This document shows positions 54,895 through 64,000 of a stretch of 64,000 nt of DNA, in pieces. Numbering within the stretch: position 1 is the stretch's first letter; each line of letters begins with the position of its first letter. The notes under the pieces are model-generated. The model was not told where the DNA came from. It was given only the letters and a program-made list of their open reading frames with translations, and made no database searches. This DNA is from Aotearoamyces nothofagi (taxonomy: Eukaryota; Ascomycota; Leotiomycetes; Leotiales; Tympanidaceae). Both the position numbers and the translations under genes were made by a program. The stretch lies in the NCBI GenBank assembly GCA_015345905.1, contig JADDTR010000002.1:806001-870000 (forward strand), read 5' to 3'.

Positions 54895-56771
54895 ATGATT
54901 CTCTCGTTGATTTTGGTACTGTCCGCATCATGGCTGGCCTGGTCTGTAGCATCCTTTTTGAAAAACAGACGAATCGCGAAACGCATTGGAGTCCCGGTGC
55001 TCTACAGCCCTGTTGCTTCTACCAACCCAGTATGGATGGCGACTCAAAGGTCTCTCATACCACTCCTCCAATCCCTACCGTTCGGCCTCGGAAAATTCAC
55101 AAGATACAACCAACCTGCGTGGAATTGGTATGATAAGTACCATCTACACCGTGAGCTGGGAAAGATCATTGTTCTTGTTAGTCCGGGTGGGAGTGATATA
55201 TATGTCGCCGACGCAGCTGCTTCAGATCAGGTCCTTGCTAGGAGGAAGGACTTTCCTAAGCCAGTTGATATGCTGGGTAAGTTGCGCTTCCTCTCACAGA
55301 TACATGTCGGTGCTAATATCAAACAGTATCGGTGGACCTTTTCGGCAAGAGTCTGGCTTCGGTAATACCTCTCACGTTTATCAATGACAGTCACAGTAGT
55401 TTCCTAACATCCAACAGGTCGACGGTGCTGACTGGCAACGCCACCGTCGCATCACTGCCCCCCCTTTCAATGAACGCAACAACGCCTTAGTCTGGAAGGA
55501 GTCTTTGCGACAAGCTCAACAGATGCTGGAATACTGGATCCAAGGGCAGGAAACAGATGGCATCAGTTCTGTCCCACATGACACCGGTACATTGGCTCTC
55601 AACATTCTCACTAGCGCTGGGTTTGGCCTGTCTTATAACTTTCGCCGTGACTCCAGCTCTAAGCAAGATGGACATACTCTAACGTACGCCGAGGCACTGA
55701 ACACCGTGATGGGAAACATTCTTCTACTGGTCCTTGTGCCAGCCTCAGCTCTTCATCTCCCATGGCTACCAAAGACTATCCAACAATTCGCAACAGCTGC
55801 CAATGAATTCAGTAGCTACATGATTGACATGGTCAATCATGCAAAGGAGCGAGCCCGACGAGGTAAAGAAGGCCCCCCTAATCTTCTCAACACTCTAGTC
55901 CAGAAATCCGAAGAAGCATTGAAGGAGTCGGACTCAAAACCCTCGGATTCTAAAACTGGGCTTAGCGACGATGAGATCTATGGCAATCTTTTCATGTTTA
56001 GTTTCGCAGGCCATGAAACTACTGCTGGTGTTATAGCATACACTGTATACCTCATGGCAGCATTCCCAGAGTGGCAGGAATGGGTTGCCGAAGAAATAAA
56101 TCTGGTTTTCAAGGACCATGATACAATCGAGACCTTGAATTACGAGGCCCTCTTCCCAAAGTTAAAACGATGTCTAGCAGTCATGGTATGCTAAAATTTC
56201 CATTGCATTTCCTAAATTATAGATCACATTTACTCACTTTATTTTTTTTTAACAGTATGAAACCCTCCGTCTCTTTCCACCCGTCCTCTTCGTCCCAAAG
56301 TCCACCGGCCACTCCCCACAAACCCTCAAATACGAAAATCGCGAACTCCAACTCCCCCCCAGCATCAACGTCTTCCCAAACATCGTAGCACTGCAAACAT
56401 TGCCCGAATACTGGGGCGCCGACTCACTCGTCTGGCGTCCTGGACGGTTTATCAAATCCCCACCCCCTCAATCCACCAAAGCTCCACCAGATCTCGCGAA
56501 AGAAGAATTCGTCGAGCCGGTCAAAGGCTCGTATATTCCTTGGGCTGATGGGTCGCGTGTCTGCCCCGGTAAGAAATTCAGTCAGGTTGAGGTTGTAGGT
56601 GTTTTGTCGGTGCTTTTATGGAAACATCGTATTGGGGTTATAGCTAGGGAGGGAGAGACGCAAGAGCAGGCTAGAGAGAGGGTGCATGGTGTGATTGAGG
56701 ATAGTGTCACGACGATCACACTGCAGATGAAACGGGCAAAGGAGGTGGGGATAGTGTTTTTAAAGGTGTAG
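54895..56771 (+). CDS. Cytochrome P450 (566 aa), second copy, different family
   Basis: Exons 54895-55276, 55327-55361, 55418-56185 and 56256-56771 give 566 aa; the 35-nt second exon restores phase 0. The N-terminus MILSLILVLSASWLAWS is a membrane anchor. Motifs: WQRHRRITAPPFNE (helix C), FAGHETTAG (helix I), YETLRLFPP (ExxR) and the haem loop PWADGSRVCPG with C498. The insert around residues 310-330 (SEEALKESDSKPSDSKTG) is a disordered loop. The sequence is unlike the neighbouring P450, so the two are not a tandem duplication. It resembles CYP3/CYP4-clan fungal enzymes often seen in biosynthetic clusters. It probably modifies the same metabolite as the adjacent genes (inference). Confidence 0.9.
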
Positions 56772-58638
56772 ATAGGTCCGTTGGGGTGGGAGGCTGAGCG
56801 GTTAAATTGTATTGGATTCCATTGGTTATGATTGCATGAAAGTATGTCTGATCGATAGGTTCGGAGCAGAAGAGCTAGCTGTGAGTTGGAGCGCTATGGT
56901 GGGCTGGGCTGAGTATAAAGTTTAGAAGACTAGCGACTAGTTATTTGAAGGGTTTGAAATGTTTGAAAGGCTATCAGACGGTAGGATCGAAGGTCTGGCG
57001 GCTTTTAGGGAAACATTAGGATATGTCTGCACTACCTTCTAGAGACCGCTGCCCATATAACCCATCACAGCTAGAAGAGAGAGCTGTTAAATATTCCTCG
57101 CGCCGGCTACTCAATTGTTGCGTCAAACCACAGGGTTTAATAATCGCATGCTCGCCAGATAGATCAGTGGAGAGCTCGATGCTGTTTCTCCCTAGATTGC
57201 TCCTCCATCCGTAGACTTATTCTAGACCTATTCCTTGCTAGATTTACTTGAGCAAGCAAGACCGCCAAGGGAGTGGCTGCTCGCTCGACAGCCAGGATCC
57301 ATCACATCCAGACTCGCCCGCAGATCGACATCTCGACGCATAAGTCTCTCTTTGCCCGCTTCGTTCCGACCCTTGCTCTGCCGATCGCGTTCGCGTTTCA
57401 GGTTTGAAAATCGCAGATCAGAGACTTGAGGACGAGGTCTCAGATCTCTCCAGCTTCCGTTTCCGTTTGCGTGTCCGCACTCGCGTTCGCTCTCGTATAA
57501 CAGTTGTCCCTATCTAAACGAGAACGAGCGATAAGCACAGCGCGGCAACAGGCGGCAACGCCCCTTCGCCGTTTCAGGCCTATTCTAAGGCGCCGGGGCA
57601 GATAATCTGGAGGGGGGAATAAGGTTTGGCCGGACGCGTCCAGGATGTCGGCGTTTGGTATTTCGTGGGGATATGCGAGATGCGAGAGACGGAGGATGGG
57701 TCCGAGAAGGTGACGACGCGGTGGCAGAGGCTTGTTTTGACGGTTAAGGTAGCTGCTGACATTGATTTAATATAGATTGGGAGTGAGAGAGCTTGGTCCT
57801 GCTGATACTGGATGTGATGTACGCGTGTCTTTGATATGGACACGCGAGGCAGCGCAGCGCGGCGTCGTGGTAGGTAGTTATTGGTGGTGGCTCGGCATTT
57901 GGCCTCGTTCCGGGATAGAACTGCTTCGCGACTTCGATTCGCGAGGAGATATGGTAATACCTTCTTATGATCTATTGCCAGACTGCATAGCCTGTGTACG
58001 CTGGAGTAAGTCAGTATGTTGCATTATAGATCTCATCTCTTATATACAGGTCAATCAGATGATAACCTCTTCAGTTACAATCAAGCAGAGAAACAACAAA
58101 ACCACGCCGGTCCAAGTCCGTCGAAATCCGAGTGTCTTTAGCACATCCGCTGCCGGAACTAGACCAAAGCGTAAAATCAACGTATTCCGCGGGTCGTATA
58201 AGGCTGCCCACTAGGATATGTTAATCTGGGGCTCCTATAAGCATATGTTGGTTGGATGGGGTTCTGTGGACCTACACTTTACGACGTCTTACGACCCGTT
58301 CTCGTTATAGCGCTTTGTAAACGCCTGCCGTAGACAGGGCACATCTGGTACGCATATAGCAACGAGAGAGAGTATGACGCATGAAGATTAGAGCCATTGC
58401 GTTGCTTAGGGCAGTGCAGAGGAGAGCATGCAATCCATTTCCGGCTGCGGCTCACTCGGGGCGTATATATGGTAGAGAGTTTCCATCTTTCCGTCTCTTC
58501 TGCAGTCACTCATCACCACCACCGTCGTCACCTAAGAACGCCCTTCTCATCTTGCTCACGCTTTATCATCTGCATCCCATTAAATCGCACTTTCTCATAG
58601 AGACACAATCTTCAAAAGTCTTATATAAATCCGACAGT
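56772..58638. other. 1.9-kb intergenic region
   Basis: Several frames of 60-158 codons on both strands, none with a recognisable domain. Around 57240-57500 and 58170-58300 the sequence looks like decayed repeat DNA. The 58380-58638 part is CT/CA-rich like a leader, so the next gene's promoter lies here. Confidence 0.4.
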
Positions 58639-59905
58639 ATGAGCAAAGTGGCCGAAACATACTCGCACGCTTACCCACTGCCGGTAGAGCCATCTCCGGC
58701 CTATTCACCCTCAGAGATCCATTATACTCCCTCCCATCCTCTCGAACTTAGTCCAACAGAGCAGGATTCTATCCGTTCATTACCTATTACTACTCTTCAA
58801 AAGCCTATTGTTATTCCCCGTAAGCCCGACTATCTTGTTTCCACTCTTATAATCTAATACCCTCGCAGAGCAAACAAACTTCTTATTCATCAAAACCTTT
58901 TCACCGTTCGCCCGCGCCTACTCTCCCGACCTCGCAGCGCTCCCTAATCCTGTCTCTGAATCGGAGCTTCTAGAGTTCATCGATACGCTCAATAATGCCT
59001 TCCTCTCGGCACCTCTCTTTCAAGCCATGCACGTCGTCGGTGCACTGCTTCTAGGCACTCAAATTATCCCCGCACAAGCTGTCGGTGGTGTGCTCCAGAT
59101 CGGCTCCCTCGTCTCTTCTGCCGGGGTATCCTTCATGCGCGTGAGAAAATACATGAAGAGCGCAAATGAGGCCATATTCGCGCCACGAGGCCTGACAGCC
59201 AAGATCGTCAGCACCAAGAAGATGATGGCGGCCATTGGATATACTGAGACGGATGCAAAGGGGAAATTACAGCTGCCTCCTCTCGACGGGTTGAACGACC
59301 TTAGCATCTCAATGAATCTTCAGTCGTCCTCTCCCGAAAGCAAGGATAGCAACGCCAAATTTCCTGAAGATCCGCGACTGCGCCGACTTCGCGCGCTGCA
59401 CTCTTACATTGGTCCACTGTCATTCGACGTACCGGAAAACACAGCGACGAAAGGCTGGTTCAAGAAAATGGGGGAAAAGCCACTGCAATGGGTGAATGCA
59501 CGCCGGGTCAAGAATTTCGACAAAGTGCACTCCCAGAGCATGCAGAAGCGTTCAGAAAAATCCGACGACGTAGAGCGCGAGATGCAGCGATCCGGCGAGA
59601 TCCTTGCGAATATCGAGCAGAAGATCGCTGCCCTGAGCCTGTCCCTACTCAGCCTCCACGCGAACACTAGTGCGCCCGAGGCGCAGAGAAATCTGGAGAG
59701 ACTTCAGGACCAGCGCAGAGCGGAGCTGGAGAACAGAGACAAGGCGATTGCGGAGATCTATAAGAAGGGGGATAAGAAGCTTCTGAAGGTCTATAAAAAG
59801 GAGGAGAAGATTGCGAATAGGATTCTTTGGATCGTTATTACTAGGCTGGATGGTACGGGAGAGGATTACTTCCAGGTTGGCGATGATAGTGCGAGTGTTG
59901 TCTAG
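58639..59905 (+). CDS. Conserved fungal protein of unknown function (405 aa)
   Basis: Two exons, 58639-58819 and 58869-59905, give 405 aa. The start MSKVAETYSHAY follows a CT-rich leader. It belongs to a widespread but uncharacterised ascomycete family recognisable by SPFARAYSPDLAAL, EFIDTLNNAFLSAPLFQAMH and GLTAKIVSTKKMMAAIGY. The region about 130-165 is hydrophobic and Gly/Ala-rich and may be membrane-associated (VGALLLGTQIIPAQAVGG). A charged helical part follows (about 255-390), rich in Arg/Glu/Lys, with a coiled-coil look. No enzymatic motif. Function unknown; its nearness to the P450 group is noted but proves nothing. Confidence 0.7.
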
Positions 59906-61386
59906 ATAGGATGAGGAATGGCTGAAATAGCCTGGGATGATTAACTGGGGACCGTGTTCGCGGGAGACTTTTCCTTGGTGGGAATTGATGGGACTGGAGT
60001 TATGATTTGTGCTGGGCATGCTGATCGGGCAACATGTTTTTATGCCCTTTGGCTTGTGGACCTTTTTTGATATCAAGCATATATAAATCGAGTCATGATG
60101 AAACGTTATTCAAAAGAAAAGGGAAAATCTGAAGATCCAGTTATAGCCTAACAAGAACTTGCCCAATAAACGCATGTGTAATTATAGAGTCGTGTTGAGA
60201 GCAAGATCTCAATGCATAGGGCAATGGCTAGTTGGAGCTTCTAAAGTAACATATAAATGATTGCTATGCCTCTAAAAACGAATGCCATGGTGCACTCACT
60301 GCAAACTTACCTGCCAGGTGAAGCATAAAAAAACCGCGGTAGAGATCATATTGACGGCGAAAAAAATCGGTGGATCGCAAGAATCTGAACGGCAACGAAT
60401 GTTAAATTGGCGAGAACGAGTTTGATCTTGTCGATGTCGTTGTAGTGATGACGCATTTTTACAGACTATCAGTACAGCTATACATAAACAAGACCTGACG
60501 AATCATATAAACCAGATCATTCCATCCTGACAAGAATTGCATCACTGCACCGTACGTCTGTCTAACCCATAGATACGTACACAACCACCGTAAGAGCTGA
60601 CGTGACACTGAGAGCAAGAAACCAATTGATAGAATACCAGCCAATTGGAGCTCTGGAAAAAGAGCAAGAAAATACCGAGCAGATTGTTCAGTCTTCAGGA
60701 AGTGTCCGCTGCAGTGCACCATAGCGCGATCCAACGGCTGAGCGGACTCGAAAGCTCGGCGGCAGGTACTCGCGACAGCGAGAGGCCGATCGACCGCGAA
60801 TCGCGGATCGACAGCAACGCGAGCATCTACGACGAGCGCGGGAAGCGACAACGGGTCTGGATAGCGGAAGGTTCGGACCTGGAATAAGAAGTGGCGTCGT
60901 GTCCTTGGATGCGGGGGACTGTGCTTACTGCTCAAGCAGCAAATGGGTCCGAGAGGGTGGACGTGCTTGCTTCCCTTAGACTGGAATAGGGACAGGAGAG
61001 GAGATGTAATTTAAGGGGTTAGTATTAGAAATGAAAGTATTTATACACGCGTTGCACTATATTGCTATCTTACTATATGAGGTAGAGAATTAACTAAATG
61101 TTGGTTGAGAGATAAATATTATTTGATCTTTTATATATTAACTCATTCAACGCAAGAGTTGAAAATCACCGACTCAAACCCGACTCAAACTCAAGGCCAA
61201 AATTGCCAACTCAACTCCGACTCAACTCAACTCATCACATGACGAGGCTGCGGCTCAGCCTCGGCATCTGAGGTTTTGATTGAAGCGGGAGGATTTGAGC
61301 GCTGCAGGGGTCATGAGACGATAGACGTTCTTTTTGTATAATTTCTAGGCAGATGGATAGCATAGTCTAAATTAAAAAAATTTGTT
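59906..61386. other. 1.5-kb spacer, with ACTCAA repeat cluster
   Basis: Contains short frames on both strands (60459-60935), none supported. AT-rich from 61020 to 61140. At 61140-61245 the hexamer ACTCAA recurs about eight times. The 3' ends of both neighbours probably lie here. Confidence 0.4.
61140..61245. repeat. ACTCAA-rich cluster
   Basis: GACTCAA and AACTCAA variants recur about eight times within 100 bases, in one orientation, possibly an old microsatellite. Confidence 0.6.
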
Positions 61387-63764
61387 CTATAATTCGACTT
61401 GCTGATTCATATCAAGCCACTCGCCTTGCGTCCAATCAATCGCACTCAGCCAATTCAAATCATCCGAATCATCCATATTCATCGCCATCGACTCATCCTG
61501 AATATCATCGCTATGCCCATTATAACTCCCACGTAAATCAATGTCCGGTTGCGACTGTGCCTGCTGCTGTGGTTGTTGGATCATCGGAGAAGGCGCGTCT
61601 AAAACACTGTCCACGATCCTCTTAATAGCCTTACTGAGCGCCCAGCACAGCTTGTAGTTACCATCAGTCGGCCGAATCCAGTCCAAGAATCCAACGAACA
61701 TGGTGAGAGACTGGATTACGTCTGAGCGGAGGAATTCCAGAGACGCTCCGCCTTGATCTTTTTTAGTAGACTTAATCAGCTCCTCGCAGAGGACTGCTGA
61801 CGAGGGAATACCCATAGTCACAACCTACATAACATTAGTTTGATCTGTACCGTCGATCCAAAACCGGTAGTGAAACTTACAAGCGCATCGAATGAGAGGT
61901 TGAAATGCAGTAGTTGGTCCCGGTTTAGCCAGAACCAGAGCACGTCTGTCATGATCTCCTGCGCAACATCCAGCAGCGCTTGGCCGTTACCATATGAACG
62001 TGATACGTTGAGTCTCTGGATTAGAAAGCGACAGCGGAGGACATCGAGGTGGATCCGGGTGACGATGTAGAGCTCGCGTGCGGCTTTCTTCTGGGACCAG
62101 AGCTGGCGGTTGTGGTATTGGATTTTGGCGGGGTAGGAGGCTACGATTTCATCTAGTCTTGTGTTTAGATTGCTGACTACACGTTAGCTGGGGAGTGAAG
62201 ATTGGTTGATGACGATGGGAGTTGAAGAAAGAGGATAGCATACTCCATTTGCTGTTTTGTAAACTGCACATTGACGCCAATCGCCAGCTCAACGATTTCC
62301 TCCCGGATGGGTATTTGAAGACACTGCGCTCGCAACAACTAAATTTGTCAGCAACTGCATCAAAATCCCATCATTAAAGACATACAGTAGTCGTGTGTAT
62401 CCGGCCACTCGTATCCCAGCCATTCGAGTCCAACCTGGCCTTCCCAGCAGCAAACGCTGCCGGAGTTCCATAAAGATCATCTTCGCTCAGATCAAGGGGG
62501 AGACGATAGATGCAGTATTGGCGAGTAAGCATCGGAGGCCGACCGTTAAATATACTCTCGCTCTTGTCTAGGAAATAGCCAGATGCGGATAGAGCAGTCC
62601 GGTATTCTGATAATGGAGTTTCATTTCTGACATGCGCGAGACGATGAAGACCTGCTGTTACAGAGGCAGTTATTACTATGCCTGAACATGGTTTCAGTTC
62701 ATTGCCTAAGGTATGGTTGTCAGCTACTTAATCCAATGTGTTTTTCGCTTCAAGGTTTTGCATTTTGACTCACTTTCCTCGGGGACATTAATACTGTGCA
62801 GCTTCCAAGTATTCTTCAAAGCAATGACAATGATATCGTTTGTCTTCGTGTTCATCTTCTCACACACCTTGAGACACTCAGCTGCACACACTCGCATTTT
62901 CTCAGCAGCTGTATTGCGATCCAGACTTTGCAGCTCAGGAAGTTCAAAAACAGGATCCCACTCCTGCAGGTGTTTGAAGGCAAGCCCAAAGTAGCTGTAC
63001 AATACCGCAATCATCTCCCATCTCAGATTTGGGCCCCCAAACCAATTATGCCAACTTACCTCGTCGCTGAGGAGGATCGAGTGTTTCCCGTTCCGGCACA
63101 GATCGCTTGACATCTCGATGAGTCCATTCAAAGATCTTGGATGGTGGAGGTGGTCACCATATTCTGACCACACTTGCTGCAGACATTGACGTATCATTGT
63201 TGGCGAGATATGGATGTCGATATTGTTGTCTAGCTGTTGAAGAAGCACTTCGCATATCTTGGGAGTGGGGAAGGAAAGCAGGATCTTGCCAGCTTGCTTG
63301 ACTGGGGCCCTGGCAGCTACAACTCGACCGGTGGCCATATTGAGACTCGTAGCGGTTACTTGACTGGCCGGGATATCTTCCTCCAGTATATCATGTGTTA
63401 CGGAGCCAAAGCTGGCTTGGCTCGTGGAGAAAATGGGCGCAAGGCAAGCCGTTCCATAATAAGTAGGGGACTTCATGGACACAGAGGCTTCAGCAGGTCC
63501 GTCGTTGACGTGAAGCGATGATTGCTGTTCTTTGAGAGGTAGACTTGGATTGTGCGAGTAAGATTTATTTTTGGGCGATGTCTCTACTCTTGACCTTTTA
63601 TTGCGGGATCTGGTCATTGGTGCGGGATGGTAGACGCATACCAAGCCGCGGATGGCGCACCGCCCACATACAGGAGTTGTGTGATCGCAACGGATCTTCG
63701 ACAATCTGCAGACTTCGCAGGCCTGTGATTGTCCATTCCGACGTGCTAGTAACTCTCTGGGCAT
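61387..63764 (-). CDS. Zn2Cys6 transcription factor with fungal-specific middle region
   Basis: Five exons: 62774-63764, 62386-62705, 62244-62338, 61881-62172 and 61387-61824, giving 711 aa. The zinc cluster is at residues 16-43: C16-x2-C19-x6-C26-x6-C33-x2-C36-x6-C43, the canonical spacing, followed by YHPAP and an Arg/Lys-rich linker. The middle region (about 170-600) has the fungal-TF homology look, with helical segments such as LRWEMIAVLYSYFGLAFKHL, PLDLSEDDLYGTP and LWFWLNRDQLLHFNLSFDAL. The acidic Gln/Asp-rich C-terminus (about 640-711) may be an activation domain. Such factors bind CGG-type sites. Given its place it may regulate the A-T-R-R/P450 group, but that is inference. Start ATG 63764 chosen because the zinc cluster follows directly. 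Confidence 0.88.
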
Positions 63765-64000
63765 TGCAATGATACCTGGAGCTGACTATGCAAGTCAGTA
63801 CTCCAGTTTGGGCTCTCCGCCAGTTAACTGCTGATGAAACCCTTCGGAGTAAATAGTTGGCTTGTTTCTTAACAGTTGTTCTTAGAGTCTTTTTGGTCTT
63901 GTTTCTCCGCAAGGAATCAGTAAATATTTCTCTTCACATTGGTCAGTTTCATTAAAGCGAAGAAGATCCACCAAGCAGCAAGTGCTCAAACATAATTAAT
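63765..64000. other. Upstream region of the Zn2Cys6 gene
   Basis: Probable promoter of the regulator, truncated by the window edge. A minus frame reaching into it is a shadow. Confidence 0.4.

Noticed and set aside
1-64000. CRISPR array, bacterial operon or rRNA locus
   Set aside because: Spliced genes and fungal protein families throughout; no spaced identical repeats or rRNA-like sequence.

Overview
This window is chromosomal DNA of a filamentous ascomycete (Pezizomycotina). The evidence is dense short introns (about 45-110 nt, GTAAGT-type donors), the mix of conserved eukaryotic genes, a GH12 glucanase, an A-T-R-R NRPS-like reductase, P450s and a Zn2Cys6 regulator. A Leotiomycete is my guess from the protein flavour, not a demonstrated fact. 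Exon boundaries were read from splice signals and frame continuity, because most genes are split.

Left part (0-24 kb), mostly housekeeping: a divergent pair of Cys-rich proteins of unknown function (5-3965) that share one spaced Cys/His module; MPO1-like dioxygenase (4569-5275) and RPB7 of RNA polymerase II (6012-6690), head to head; small hypothetical ORFs (7.6-9.3 kb); a cytochrome b561 protein and allantoicase, head to head around a GATA-rich promoter; an ankyrin-DIL protein; UPF3 and a SIT4/PP6 phosphatase, head to head; a small ORF and BCD1.

Middle (24-41 kb): a 3.5-kb gene-poor tract full of GTAC-type palindromes and microrepeats, then a DENN-domain protein, threonine synthase with a perfect TGACTCA box, a coiled-coil protein built from repeated phase-1 exons, and a GT2 processive-type glycosyltransferase.

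Right part (41-64 kb), accessory in character: a GH12 glucanase with a GPI-like tail; then a compact group formed by an A-T-R1-R2 NRPS-like carboxylate reductase (44158-48240), an MFS transporter (48991-50742) and two P450s (51468-53292, 54895-56771). A conserved fungal protein of unknown function (58639-59905) and a Zn2Cys6 factor (61387-63764) follow. The A-T-R-R, MFS and P450 set looks like a small biosynthetic cluster in which a carboxylic acid is activated and reduced twice to an alcohol and then oxidised by the P450s. The transporter would move substrate or product, and the Zn2Cys6 gene could be its regulator. The gaps in this part are AT-rich or look like decayed repeats. I found no tRNA, rRNA, CRISPR or intact transposon.
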